From Deltaproteobacteria bacterium (GTDB lineage Bacteria > Desulfobacterota > Binatia > HRBIN30 > JACQVA1), in the NCBI GenBank assembly GCA_016178705.1, contig JACOST010000031.1, forward strand, positions 62,001 through 126,000: 64,000 nt of DNA. The letters are read 5' to 3'. Positions 7,782 to 16,294 of the stretch are shown here, in pieces. Within the stretch, counting starts at the first letter, position 1, and each line of letters starts with the position of its first letter. The notes beneath the pieces are model-generated. The model did no database searches. It was given only the letters and a program-made list of their open reading frames with translations, and was not told where the DNA came from. A program made the position numbers and the translations under genes.

Positions 7782-9065
7782 TCAGTCGGCGGCTACTTCG
7801 ATCGCGGCGCGATAGCTGTCCCAGACGGAGCATTGCGGACACCGGGCGCTCCATTCGCTGGCGGCATAGTGGCAACTGCGGCAACTGTAGGGCGGCGCGG
7901 CGCCGTCGGTAGTGGCTTCGGCAAAGGCGGAGAGGGCTTGGTCGGCCTGTCCGAGCTTGCGCAGGGCTTGGGCGCGTAGGACGCGCACACTGGCGATGTC
8001 GCGCGCGGAGGGTGGCAGTGCGGCGAGTTCCTTCAGCGCCTCGGCGGGGGCACCGCTCAGGAGATCAAGGCGCGCTTGCCACACCTGGACGGCGTCGGCG
8101 CGGACACTGGCGCTGCGCAGTTTGCGCAGCAGTGAGCGGCTCGGGGCATCGTGCTGCACTAGGCGTTCGATGAGGATGCTGCGCGGAGTAATGCGCAACG
8201 CGCGCTGCCACAACGCGACGGCCTCCGCGGCGCGGCCGGTGTCCACAAGGGCATCGCCCAAACTGATCAGTGCGGGAATGAACGTCGGGTGAGCATCGAC
8301 TACCTGCTCCAATGCGCTAACGCGCTCAGCCGGCGTCGCCAATTTACACGCCGCCTCGTACTCGAGACCGAGCAGGTGCTCACGCTCACGCGCAATCAGC
8401 GGCGGACGGTTGAGGGTACGCAGGTAGATTCGTTGTACCGCGACGGCTTCGGACCAGCGCTCCGTCGCTGCGTATTGCGCCCGCAGCGCGACTAGGCCAC
8501 GGGATGCCGAGGGGTGGTGCGCTCGCAGTTGCTCTAATGCTTGGATGGCTCCGCTCCGGTCGCCCTGACGGGTACAGGCATCGCTGACTGCGAGCAGGAG
8601 TTCCGCATCGGCACGATGGTGATCCAGCGCGGCGCGGAGGACCCGCTCGGCCGCGGCGGCGTCGCCGTCGTCGAGGTAGGAAGCCGCGGCCGCCAACACC
8701 GCTTGCCGTTGGCTTGGATCCCGGCGCCACGCTCGCAGCAGCAGCGTGCGTGCCCGATCGCTCTCGCCCTGCCACAGCAGCGACGAGCCGCGCTGCTCCA
8801 ACACTTCGGCGCGCCGTTCGCCGCGGGCATTCCAACGTTGCCAACGTGCGCGCAGCCAGCGACCGGCGGTTTGCACGAGCAATCCGGCCAACACAACGAG
8901 CGCACCGGCGAGGAATGCCGAGATCAGCACGACGCCGAGCTGTAGCCCAGCGAGGGTGAACTGAGGCGCGAGCCGCACGTCGACGGTGGCGGGATTGAGG
9001 AACGCGAGGTAGGCCACCGCCGCGGCCACCGCGATGCCGATGGCTATGAGGACGCCACGTCTCAT
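7782..9065 (-). CDS. lapB: Fused LapA-LapB-like TPR membrane protein
   Basis: This 427-residue inner-membrane protein joins two usually separate partners. Residues 1-80 look like LapA (DUF1049): two hydrophobic helices around a FLNPATVDVRL segment. Residues about 110-390 are TPR helices. The C-terminus is a LapB rubredoxin-type knuckle, CRSCHYAASEWSARCPQC, giving the C-x2-C ... C-x2-C metal site. In Escherichia coli, LapB (YciM) with LapA controls LPS synthesis through LpxC turnover; the same role here is inferred. It is the last gene of the proA-nadD-rsfS run, 13 bases after rsfS. Confidence 0.85.
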   Translation of the reverse strand: MRRGVLIAIGIAVAAAVAYLAFLNPATVDVRLAPQFTLAGLQLGVVLISAFLAGALVVLAGLLVQTAGRWLRARWQRWNARGERRAEVLEQRGSSLLWQGESDRARTLLLRAWRRDPSQRQAVLAAAASYLDDGDAAAAERVLRAALDHHRADAELLLAVSDACTRQGDRSGAIQALEQLRAHHPSASRGLVALRAQYAATERWSEAVAVQRIYLRTLNRPPLIAREREHLLGLEYEAACKLATPAERVSALEQVVDAHPTFIPALISLGDALVDTGRAAEAVALWQRALRITPRSILIERLVQHDAPSRSLLRKLRSASVRADAVQVWQARLDLLSGAPAEALKELAALPPSARDIASVRVLRAQALRKLGQADQALSAFAEATTDGAAPPYSCRSCHYAASEWSARCPQCSVWDSYRAAIEVAAD

Positions 9066-9078
9066 GTGCAGGCTGCTG

Positions 9079-9480
9079 TTAGCGGAACGCGCCGGCGAGA
9101 CGCAACTCGCGCGCTTGACTGCGATACGGCTCCGGCAGGGTGACCTGTGGCGCCCGCGTCCACAAGCGTTCGAGATCGTAGAACTCGCGTACCGGTTCGT
9201 AGAAGATGTGGACGATGACGTCCCCGAAGTCCATTACCGCCCATTGCCCGCTGCTGTAGCCTTCCAGCGCCAGTAAGTGGACGCCAAGCACCGCCAGGTT
9301 CTGTTCAAGTCCATGAGCGATCGCCTGCACCTGCGTGTCGGAGCGGCCAGTACAAATCAGAAAGTAGTCGGCTAACGACGAGAGTTCGCTCACCTCCAGC
9401 AACACGAGGTCGTACGCCTTCTTCTCCAGCGCGAAGCGGACGCATAATAGCGCGGTCTCGCGAGCGTCAGCGGCGGCCAA
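9079..9480 (-). CDS. rsfS: Ribosomal silencing factor RsfS
   Basis: A 133-residue DUF143/Iojap-family protein that binds ribosomal protein L14 and blocks subunit joining when nutrients are short. The core is typical: a KKAYDLVLLEVSELSSLADY stretch, FLICTGRSDTQVQAIA, and GQWAVMDFGDVIVHIF near the C-terminal third. The length is normal. It overlaps the end of nadD by 14 bases; the nadD-rsfS pairing is very widespread in bacteria. Confidence 0.95.
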   Translation of the reverse strand: MAAADARETALLCVRFALEKKAYDLVLLEVSELSSLADYFLICTGRSDTQVQAIAHGLEQNLAVLGVHLLALEGYSSGQWAVMDFGDVIVHIFYEPVREFYDLERLWTRAPQVTLPEPYRSQARELRLAGAFR

Positions 9481-10186
9481 GCGAACGCATCCTCAATTCG
9501 TACAGGTGGTGTTGCTCGATGTAGCGTTGGACCGACTGGGGAACCAGGTAGCGAATCGACGCGCCACGATGGACACGCGCACGGATGGCCGAAGCCGAAA
9601 TCTGCAGATCGCTGATACGCAAGAAGTGAATAGCCGTCCCGCTTTCGTGTCCCAGTCGTTGCTGTTTTGGCTGATAGCAAAACTCGCCGCGTACGGCAAC
9701 GGGGAGGGTGCGGGGTCCGCCTACGAATGAGAAGCCGGGCCGGGACGTGACTACGATGTCGCACAACCGCAGCAGGTCGCGGTACGCCTTCCAGGTGCCG
9801 AGTTCGCGATACTGATCCATCCCGATGATCAGATACAGGCGCGCCCGTGGATGGCGCGCGCGTAGTTCGCGTACGGTGTCCACCGAGTAGGAACGGCCAT
9901 CGCGATCGAGTTCGATCGTTGAAGCGCGGAACTTCGGATTCCCGACAAGGGCGCGCCGCACCATGGCGAGCCGATGCGGCGCCGGGAGCAGGTCTGTCGG
10001 CGCCTTATGCGGGGGATTACCGGTCGGGACGAACAATACGCGATCGAGTCCAAACGCCTCGCAGACTTCCTCGGCGTTGCGCAGGTGGGCGAGGTGAATG
10101 GGATTGAAGGCGCCGCCGAGAATGCCGAGCTTGGTAATGCGGGTCGCCGAGCGGGTCTGCCCGACGTTGCGCGCTGAGGTGCTCAC
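9467..10186 (-). CDS. nadD: Nicotinate-nucleotide adenylyltransferase
   Basis: NadD adenylates nicotinate mononucleotide in NAD synthesis. The nucleotidyltransferase motif GGAFNPIHLAHL (HxxH) lies near the N-terminus and the ISASAIRARV motif (ISxTxxR type) near the C-terminus, with VPTGNPPHK between them. The length of 239 is somewhat longer than usual because of about 18 extra N-terminal residues. The start is a GTG overlapping the proA stop as GTGA, so the two are translationally coupled; a later start would lose that coupling. Confidence 0.95.
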   Translation of the reverse strand: MSTSARNVGQTRSATRITKLGILGGAFNPIHLAHLRNAEEVCEAFGLDRVLFVPTGNPPHKAPTDLLPAPHRLAMVRRALVGNPKFRASTIELDRDGRSYSVDTVRELRARHPRARLYLIIGMDQYRELGTWKAYRDLLRLCDIVVTSRPGFSFVGGPRTLPVAVRGEFCYQPKQQRLGHESGTAIHFLRISDLQISASAIRARVHRGASIRYLVPQSVQRYIEQHHLYELRMRSLGRR

Positions 10187-11439
10187 TCGCGGATCTGTCC
10201 GCTGCCGTAGATCACGTACTTGTACGTGGTCAGCTCGCGCAGCCCCATCGGCCCACGTGCGTGCAGCCGATTGGTTGAAATGCCGACTTCGGCACCGAAG
10301 CCGAATTCGTAGCCGTCAGTGAAGCGGGTCGAGGCGTTGACGTACACCGCCGCCGAGTCGACCTCGCGCAAAAATCGCCGCGCACGATCGTAGTGCTCGG
10401 TGATGATGGCATCGGAATGGCCGGTGCCATAGGCGTTGATGAAACCGATCGCGTCGGTCAGCGAGTCGACCACTTTCACCGACAGGATGAGGTCGAGATA
10501 CTCCGTGCGCCAGTCTTCTTCGGTCGCGGGCGCAACATCCGGCACCAAGCCGCGAGTACGCTCGCAGCCGCGAATATCTACGCCCGCCGATCGCAGGCGG
10601 GCGACCATCGCGGGCAAGAACTGACCGGCGACTGATTGATGCACCAGCATGGTTTCCATGGCGTTGCAGACGCCCGGACGTTGCACCTTGGCGTTGAAGC
10701 AAATGCGCTCGGCCATGGCGAGATCGGCGTGCCGGTCGACGTAGGTGTGGCAAATGCCGGCGTAGTGTTGAATCACCGGAATAGTCGACGATTCGGTGAT
10801 GGCCTTGATCAAGCTCGGTCCGCCGCGCGGCACGATGACGTCGATGAACTCACTCTGCCGCAATAGCACCTGGACCGCCTCGCGATCCGCGGTCGCGATC
10901 AGTTGCATCGCCGCATTCGGAAGTCCCGCCTCGACGATCGCCGTACGGATGGCCTCGGCGATGGCTTGATTGCTGGCGAGCGCTTCCGATCCGCCCTTCA
11001 GAACCACTGCGTTGCCGGCCTTCAGACATAGGCCCGCCGCATCGGCGGTGACGTTCGGACGCGATTCGTAAATCACGCCGACGACGCCGATCGGCACGCG
11101 CACTTGGCCGATCTCCAATCCGTTCGGCCGGCGCCATTGCGCAATCGTTTCACCAACCGGATCGGGGAGCAGCGCGATCTGTTCGAGCCCCTGCGCCATG
11201 GCCTCGATGCGAGCCTCCGTGAGTATGAGTCGATCGATCAAGGCCGGTGGCAAGCTGGCGTTGCGACCCTTGGCGACATCGCCGCGATTGGCCGTGAGCA
11301 GCGTCTCGCACTGCGTCCGCAGATGCGACGCGGCGCGGGTCAGCGCCGCGTTCTTTGCGGTCGTCGAGGCAGTGCTCATTACACGCCCTGCAGTGCGGGC
11401 GGCCCGGCACAGCTCGATGACGCGGGACTCGACACTCAT
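10183..11439 (-). CDS. proA: Gamma-glutamyl phosphate reductase
   Basis: ProA reduces gamma-glutamyl phosphate to glutamate semialdehyde with NADPH in proline synthesis. It is 418 residues from the ATG at 11439 (MSVESRVIELC); a start 36 bases earlier adds residues not typical of the family. Motifs include RPNVTADAAGLCLKAGNAVV, the catalytic Cys in QRPGVCNAMETMLVH and the C-terminal HARGPMGLRELTTYKYV. It is first in the proA-nadD-rsfS-lapAB unit. proB is not next to it; the gene on the other side, 115 bases away, is divergent. Confidence 0.95.
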   Translation of the reverse strand: MSVESRVIELCRAARTAGRVMSTASTTAKNAALTRAASHLRTQCETLLTANRGDVAKGRNASLPPALIDRLILTEARIEAMAQGLEQIALLPDPVGETIAQWRRPNGLEIGQVRVPIGVVGVIYESRPNVTADAAGLCLKAGNAVVLKGGSEALASNQAIAEAIRTAIVEAGLPNAAMQLIATADREAVQVLLRQSEFIDVIVPRGGPSLIKAITESSTIPVIQHYAGICHTYVDRHADLAMAERICFNAKVQRPGVCNAMETMLVHQSVAGQFLPAMVARLRSAGVDIRGCERTRGLVPDVAPATEEDWRTEYLDLILSVKVVDSLTDAIGFINAYGTGHSDAIITEHYDRARRFLREVDSAAVYVNASTRFTDGYEFGFGAEVGISTNRLHARGPMGLRELTTYKYVIYGSGQIRE

Positions 11440-11554
11440 GCGAGCGACGATACAAAAACGCCTGTGCTTTGTCATGCGGCGAGCGTGAATTGCGCTATCG
11501 GTGGTCGTTCGCTACGGTGCTCGGCATTCGAGAGCATGCGCGAAAGGATACGAG

Positions 11555-12733
11555 ATGGACCTTGAACAGTTCCGTGAAGAGACTCGGCAGTGGCTGCTCG
11601 CCAATGCGCCGAAATCCATGTTCGGCACGCCGAAGTCGATGGACGACATCTGCTGGGGTGGGCGCAAGACGCACTATCCGACCGACGTGAAGCGGTGGCT
11701 CGACGTGATGGCCGAGCGCGGATGGACCGCGCCGACTTGGCCGAAGCAATACGGCGGCGGTGGTTTGAGCCGCGACGAAGTGAAGGTGCTCAACCAAGAG
11801 ATGGCGCGCTTGCAGTTGCGCCCGCCGCTCACGGGCTTCGGCCTCAGCATGATCGGACCACTGCTGTTGCAAGAAGGTAGCGAAGCGCTCAAGCGCACGC
11901 ACATCCCACCGATCGTGCGTGGAGAGATTCGTTGGTGCCAAGGCTATTCCGAACCCGGTTCCGGATCCGACCTTGCGAGCTTGCAAACCAAGGCGGAAGT
12001 CGACGGGGACTCTTTTGTTCTCAACGGGCAGAAGGTCTGGACCTCCTACGCCGACAAGGCGGACTGGATGTTCATCCTGGTGCGCACCGATCCGAAGGCG
12101 AAGAAGCAAGAGGGCATCACCTTCTTGCTGATGGACATGGATGCGCCGGGTGTCAGTGTGAAGCCGATCCGCCTGATCAGTGGCACGTCACCGTTCTGCG
12201 AAACGTTCATCGAGAACGTCCGCGTGTCGCGCGCGAACGTGGTCGGGCAAGTCAACGGCGGATGGGCGATCGCGAAAGCGCTGCTGGGCCACGAGCGCAC
12301 GATGATCGCCGACGTGTTCAAGGATCGCGTCCCCGGCAATCCGTTGGTAGAGCTGGCGCGCCGCTACGTTGGCGGCGACTCGCGGATCGCCGATCCGATC
12401 ATCCGCGACCGCGTGACCCAGAGCGAGATGGATCAGCACTGTCTGGATCTGACGCTCGATCGCTCACGCGACAGCGCCAAGGCCGGGCACAAGCCGGGTC
12501 CCGAGACCTCGATCTTCAAGTACTACGGCACCGAGACCAACATGCGCCGGCGCGAGTTGATGGTCGAAATCCTCGGCCCGCAGGGATTGGGTTGGGAAGG
12601 GAACGGCTTCGACGGCAAGGAACTTGGCATCACGCGCGACTGGTTGCGCTCCCGAGGCAATTCGATCGAAGGCGGCACGTCCGAGATTCAACTCAACGTC
12701 ATCGCCAAGCGCGTGTTGGGATTGCCGGACTGA
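11555..12733 (+). CDS. Acyl-CoA dehydrogenase, large-type subunit
   Basis: This FAD-dependent acyl-CoA dehydrogenase (392 residues) catalyses the first oxidation of a beta-oxidation-type cycle. Visible features are WCQGYSEPGSGSDLASLQT (FAD/substrate loop), GQKVWTSYADKADW and the C-terminal IEGGTSEIQLNVIAKRVLGL. The ATG at 11555 follows AAAGGATACGAG. The adjacent, different ACAD at 12825 suggests a heteromeric enzyme, as for the actinobacterial FadE pairs used on sterol or other bulky CoA esters. The substrate cannot be read from sequence. Confidence 0.9.
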   Translation: MDLEQFREETRQWLLANAPKSMFGTPKSMDDICWGGRKTHYPTDVKRWLDVMAERGWTAPTWPKQYGGGGLSRDEVKVLNQEMARLQLRPPLTGFGLSMIGPLLLQEGSEALKRTHIPPIVRGEIRWCQGYSEPGSGSDLASLQTKAEVDGDSFVLNGQKVWTSYADKADWMFILVRTDPKAKKQEGITFLLMDMDAPGVSVKPIRLISGTSPFCETFIENVRVSRANVVGQVNGGWAIAKALLGHERTMIADVFKDRVPGNPLVELARRYVGGDSRIADPIIRDRVTQSEMDQHCLDLTLDRSRDSAKAGHKPGPETSIFKYYGTETNMRRRELMVEILGPQGLGWEGNGFDGKELGITRDWLRSRGNSIEGGTSEIQLNVIAKRVLGLPD

Positions 12734-12735
12734 CG

Positions 12736-12814
12736 AATGCGGAATGGCGAATGTGGAATGCGGAATCAATGCCGTCCGCTATTCTACATTCCGAACTCCG
12801 CATTCCGCATTGCA
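12736..12814. repeat. Imperfect palindrome of AATGCGGA-type heptamers
   Basis: The gap between the two ACAD genes consists of AATGCGGAATGxGGAATG units on the left and their complements (CATTCCGAACTCCGCATTCCGCATT) on the right, forming an imperfect stem of about 30 bp. A related but not identical copy is at 25801-25910. No coding role is seen. Confidence 0.8.
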
Positions 12815-12824
12815 AAGGTGTCAC

Positions 12825-13967
12825 ATGCCCCTGGTCCTGACCGAAGAACAAGAACTCCTTCGCCATAGCGCCCGTGAATTCGTCACCAAGAGCGCACCGC
12901 TGAAGCGAATACGCGCGTTGCGTGATGGCAACGATCCGATCGGTTTCTCGCGCGAGCTGTGGAGCGAGATGGCGAAGCTCGGCTGGACCGGCATCGTCTT
13001 GCCCGAAGAGTTCGGCGGCGCCGGGCTCGGCTACTTGGATCTCATCGTCGTGATGGAAGAGCTGGGGCGCGGCCTGATGCCGGAGCCAATGCTGTCGAGC
13101 GTGCTGCTGGGCGGCAATGCGATCTTGCTCGGTGGAAGCGTGACGCAGCGAAAGCTGTTCTTGCCGCCGTTGATCGAAGCGAAGCTGCTGCTCACGCTGG
13201 CCCACCACGAGCCGCAGAGCCGATACGATCTCTGCCACGTGATCACGCGGGCGGAACGCAGCGGTGCCGATTGGAAGCTGAGCGGGGCGAAGACGCTAGT
13301 GCCGGACGCGCACGTCGCCGATCGCTTGATTGTGAGTGCGCGCACGGCGGGGAACGCGACCGATCGGCACGGCGTCACGCTCTTTGTGGTGAGCGCGAAA
13401 GCCAGCGGTGTGTCGGTGACGCGGCAAGCAACCCTCGACAATCGCAACGCCGGCGTCGTGAAGTTGGAGGGCGCGACGGTATCCGCGGTCGATGTACTCG
13501 GAACGGTAGGCGAGGGGGCGACGTTGCTTGAGACGGTCATCGATCGCGCTACCGTTGGCCTGTGCGCGGAGATGCTCGGCAGCATGAACGCGGCGTTCGA
13601 GATGACGCTCGACTATCTGCGGACGCGCACGCAGTTCGGGGCATTGATCGGCACGTTTCAAGCGCTCAAACACCGCGCCGCGAAAATGTTCATCGAGACC
13701 GAGCTTGCACGTTCGGCCGTGATGGCCGCTGCGCGAGCCATCGACGAAGGCAGCGAGGATGTGCCGTCGCTGGTGTCGCTGGCGAAGGCGCGCTGCTCGG
13801 ATGCCTTCGTCCTCATCGGCAACGAGGGCGTCCAAATGCACGGCGGCATCGGCATGACCGACGAGCACGACATCGGCTTCTTTCTCAAGCGCGCCCGCGC
13901 AACGCAGTTGACGTTCGGCGATGCGGCGTTTCACCGCGACCGCTACGCGGAGCTGGAAGGGTACTAG
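12825..13967 (+). CDS. Acyl-CoA dehydrogenase, small-type partner subunit
   Basis: A 380-residue ACAD-fold protein beginning MPLVLTEEQELLRHSAREFV, with AAAGG seven bases upstream. It has the N-terminal helical domain (EFGGAGLGYLDLIVVMEELG), the beta domain, and a C-terminal helical domain with RTQFGALIGTFQALKHRAA and VQMHGGIGMTDEHDIGFFLK. The usual catalytic-Glu context of ordinary ACADs is not obvious, which fits the non-catalytic or half-site partner of a heterotetramer with the gene upstream. Its C-terminal 48 residues are nearly duplicated in a remnant at 17200-17346. Confidence 0.9.
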   Translation: MPLVLTEEQELLRHSAREFVTKSAPLKRIRALRDGNDPIGFSRELWSEMAKLGWTGIVLPEEFGGAGLGYLDLIVVMEELGRGLMPEPMLSSVLLGGNAILLGGSVTQRKLFLPPLIEAKLLLTLAHHEPQSRYDLCHVITRAERSGADWKLSGAKTLVPDAHVADRLIVSARTAGNATDRHGVTLFVVSAKASGVSVTRQATLDNRNAGVVKLEGATVSAVDVLGTVGEGATLLETVIDRATVGLCAEMLGSMNAAFEMTLDYLRTRTQFGALIGTFQALKHRAAKMFIETELARSAVMAAARAIDEGSEDVPSLVSLAKARCSDAFVLIGNEGVQMHGGIGMTDEHDIGFFLKRARATQLTFGDAAFHRDRYAELEGY

Positions 13968-13978
13968 CGGCTCCGCGG

Positions 13979-14416
13979 CTACTTGGATGCCAGCTTCGCT
14001 CCGTGCGCATGCAGCCACTGATCGAAGAGTTGCCGGGACTCCGCTGTGAGCTGCTCCTCGAGGAAGCTTATGCGATCCTTGTCATACACCGCGCGCTCCA
14101 GTCCGGAGATGCGGAGGGGTGGCGCACCGGCACAGGTGAAGGTGCAAGCCCACTCGCGGCGAACTTGGTTGCTAGCCTGCGCTGGACCGTGCGTAGTCTC
14201 GAGCACCCGTGACGTGCAGCGGCGATCGAAGCTCGAGACCGCGCGGCGTAGCGCCGTAAGAACGGCTTCACGGCCGTTTTGACGCCGCACGGGGGGATCC
14301 AACGTCACGTAGACCGCGTCCTCGGTGAAGTACGGCTCCAGACGACTCCAGTCGTCGTCAACGAACGTCTGCTCGAAGTCGCGAGCATACGCCTCGAAGC
14401 ACGCAATCAAGTTCAC
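13979..14416 (-). CDS. SnoaL/NTF2-like domain protein
   Basis: A 145-residue cytoplasmic protein with the NTF2-like cone-fold pattern: an N-terminal helix (FEAYARDFEQTFVDDDW), a YFTEDAVYVTLDPP strand-turn, then several beta strands. Members act as small isomerases/hydrolases or as non-catalytic ligand binders. No catalytic residues can be assigned, so no function is proposed. It is convergent with the ACAD gene, 11 bases apart, and 63 bases downstream of the GFA-family gene on the same strand. Confidence 0.7.
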   Translation of the reverse strand: MNLIACFEAYARDFEQTFVDDDWSRLEPYFTEDAVYVTLDPPVRRQNGREAVLTALRRAVSSFDRRCTSRVLETTHGPAQASNQVRREWACTFTCAGAPPLRISGLERAVYDKDRISFLEEQLTAESRQLFDQWLHAHGAKLASK

Positions 14417-14479
14417 GGTCCGACTGTCCTGGGCAGTTGCGGCTCAACGCAGCGCCGTTGAGTGAGGCACTACGGGCTG

Positions 14480-14890
14480 TTACTCGATTCCTCTCGGATA
14501 CTTCGGCAATGCGGGGTCCGTATGATCCCACGGCTGCGCGCTGGACATGAAGATGTCCATGGTCGGACGGTGGCGGGCCGGGTCGTCCAGACTCGCCGCG
14601 TAGATGATGAAGATCGGGAACGCCGACTGCTTTGCAGCGACCGGAGATCCGCAGGCCGCACAGAACCCACGACTCGCGATATTCCCGCTCTCTGAGGTGC
14701 TGACATAATACTTGGGGTCGCCCTCGGTGAATGTGAGTGCTTCTGCCGGAACAAATATTCCGGAAGCGTAGGCGCTGCCACTCGATCTCTGGCAGTCCCG
14801 GCAATGACAGTTGAGCGATATAACCGGCTCAGCGGTACACACATAGCGGATTGCGCCACACGCGCAGCCACCGGTGAATAAAGTTTCCAT
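14480..14890 (-). CDS. GFA-family (Mss4-like fold) zinc protein
   Basis: A 136-residue protein of the glutathione-dependent formaldehyde-activating family, starting at the ATG after an AAGGAGG site. The zinc ligands are visible as GGCACGAIRY (CxC), LNCHCRDCQRSSG and GFCAACGSPV (CxxC). Most family members are not true formaldehyde-activating enzymes, so only the fold and zinc binding are confidently predicted. It lies 77 bases downstream of the hydrolase gene and may belong to the same transcript. Confidence 0.9.
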   Translation of the reverse strand: METLFTGGCACGAIRYVCTAEPVISLNCHCRDCQRSSGSAYASGIFVPAEALTFTEGDPKYYVSTSESGNIASRGFCAACGSPVAAKQSAFPIFIIYAASLDDPARHRPTMDIFMSSAQPWDHTDPALPKYPRGIE

Positions 14891-14967
14891 GATGTAACCT
14901 CCTTTGGACCGGCCGCAACGCGGCCCCGCCTTGTATTCGGCGCCAGCTACGCCGAGCAGCATCCATC

Positions 14968-15837
14968 TCAGCGCAAGCCTTCAGCGAAGCTACGAAGTTC
15001 CTGCGCATATAGGGTCGGCGCCGTGTGATGGATAAAGTGGCCCAGGCCCGGAAGCACTCGGTAGCTAAGGTGGGAAATCAGCGACTTCAAGTGCTCCAGG
15101 TCTTGTCGATCGATCGTCCCACCAAGGGATGTGTCGCCGGCCACGACATGAAGTGGGCACCGAATCCTTACCATGCCATTGTCGGGAGCGAATCCATCGA
15201 ACTGCGTCCCATCGAGGAGGGTATCCAGGACACCGATATCGACTCGATGAAGAGACTCGGCCCGCGCTCTGACGACACCCGCGCCCGCAATCTCGAGGAG
15301 TGGCTTCCCGTCAAACAGCATCGGATGGATGGGCCAGGCACCGACGATCTCGGCCAACTCTTCGACCGATTGTCCGCTTTGGTGGTAGTTGCTGAGGACT
15401 TCTCGGATCCCGAGGAAGATCTGGTAGTCAGGGGTCGCCCTTAGCCTGGGCATTTGGGCAGTGTAGAGCGGCGGGTCTTCGAGAAAGGCGGCGCAAATGA
15501 GGTCGTCAGCAAGGGCCGCGGTGAAGGCCGCAACGAGGGCTCCGAGCGAGTGGCCGGCGATGATGGTCGGCCGGCGTATCACGGTCGCCAGGAAGGCTTG
15601 AACGTCCCCGGAGTGGTCGCGGATTCGGTACCTTCCTGGTGAACGCTCCGAAAAACCATGGCCTCTGAAATCGAGGGCAAAGAGATGAAAATGCCCGGCG
15701 AGTTCCCCCAACGGCGCGAGATAGCTCTCAAGGGAGTCCGTTGCGCCGTGAAGCAAGAGGATCGGAGGATTCGGACCAGGGCTTTCGGCGTAGCGGAACT
15801 CAAGGGCTCCGAGACGAGTCGTCTTCATCTCAATCAT
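14968..15837 (-). CDS. Alpha/beta-hydrolase
   Basis: A 289-residue alpha/beta-hydrolase-fold enzyme. It shows the oxyanion HGATDS loop after strand 3 (PPILLLHGATDS), the nucleophile elbow GHSLGA with the catalytic Ser, and a C-terminal GLGHFIHH with the catalytic His; the acid is probably in the HVVAGDTSLGG stretch. It has a cap domain rich in acidic residues. No signal peptide is seen, so it is likely cytoplasmic. Its start overlaps the cupin stop (ATGATTGA), so the two are coupled. The substrate is unknown. Confidence 0.88.
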   Translation of the reverse strand: MIEMKTTRLGALEFRYAESPGPNPPILLLHGATDSLESYLAPLGELAGHFHLFALDFRGHGFSERSPGRYRIRDHSGDVQAFLATVIRRPTIIAGHSLGALVAAFTAALADDLICAAFLEDPPLYTAQMPRLRATPDYQIFLGIREVLSNYHQSGQSVEELAEIVGAWPIHPMLFDGKPLLEIAGAGVVRARAESLHRVDIGVLDTLLDGTQFDGFAPDNGMVRIRCPLHVVAGDTSLGGTIDRQDLEHLKSLISHLSYRVLPGLGHFIHHTAPTLYAQELRSFAEGLR

Positions 15838-16199
15838 GCGTCACCTCTGCCGAAGTACGCCTCGAGCGTCGCGAGGGTCTCGCCGGCCGGCCGAAACTCC
15901 CCCATCGACCGCGATTCCCCCGTCTCGCCGTTCCATACTGCGTGCGGCACGCCAGGCGGAATGACGATCGCCTCGCCCGTCTGGAGCACGCGCTCGCGCC
16001 CGTCGACTCGGCAGTGCAACGTTCCGGCGAGGACCTCGACGCGTTCCTGTTGGTCGGCGTGCGAGTGGTCCGGGGCTCCGGGCATCGACAGTCCGGTGAC
16101 ATACTCGAAGAGGAGCAGGGCTCCCGCCGACTCCTCCGGTGCCGTGTGCACGATCAGCCGCTCGCCGGTTCCTGGATGATCGAGAATTCTTGCTGCCAT
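15834..16199 (-). CDS. Cupin-domain protein
   Basis: A 121-residue single-domain cupin. Metal-ligand motif 1 is seen as HSHADQQERVEVLAGTL and motif 2 as IPPGVPHAVWN. Such small cupins bind a metal or small effector, or act as dioxygenases or isomerases. The ATG at 16199 has a GAGGAGGAG site just upstream. It lies directly below the WYL regulator and a perfect inverted repeat, and is coupled to the hydrolase, so the three probably form one regulated response unit. Confidence 0.85.
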   Translation of the reverse strand: MAARILDHPGTGERLIVHTAPEESAGALLLFEYVTGLSMPGAPDHSHADQQERVEVLAGTLHCRVDGRERVLQTGEAIVIPPGVPHAVWNGETGESRSMGEFRPAGETLATLEAYFGRGDA

Positions 16200-16252
16200 A
16201 CGCACTCCTCCTCGTTTCTGTAGGATTCTCTGCAGAGGAGGATAACCGCACC

Positions 16253-16276
16253 CTCCTGACACCGTTCTGTCAGGAG
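16253..16276. promoter_or_regulatory. Candidate operator of the WYL regulator
   Basis: A perfect 9-bp inverted repeat (CTCCTGACA, 6-base spacer, TGTCAGGAG) lies between the regulator stop and the cupin start. No T-run follows it on the minus strand, so it is not a terminator. The TGACA-N6-TGTCA layout and position fit a dimer-binding operator for the YafY/WYL protein encoded next to it. Confidence 0.6.
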
Positions 16277-16294
16277 AGTTGAGGGAAGTGCAGA

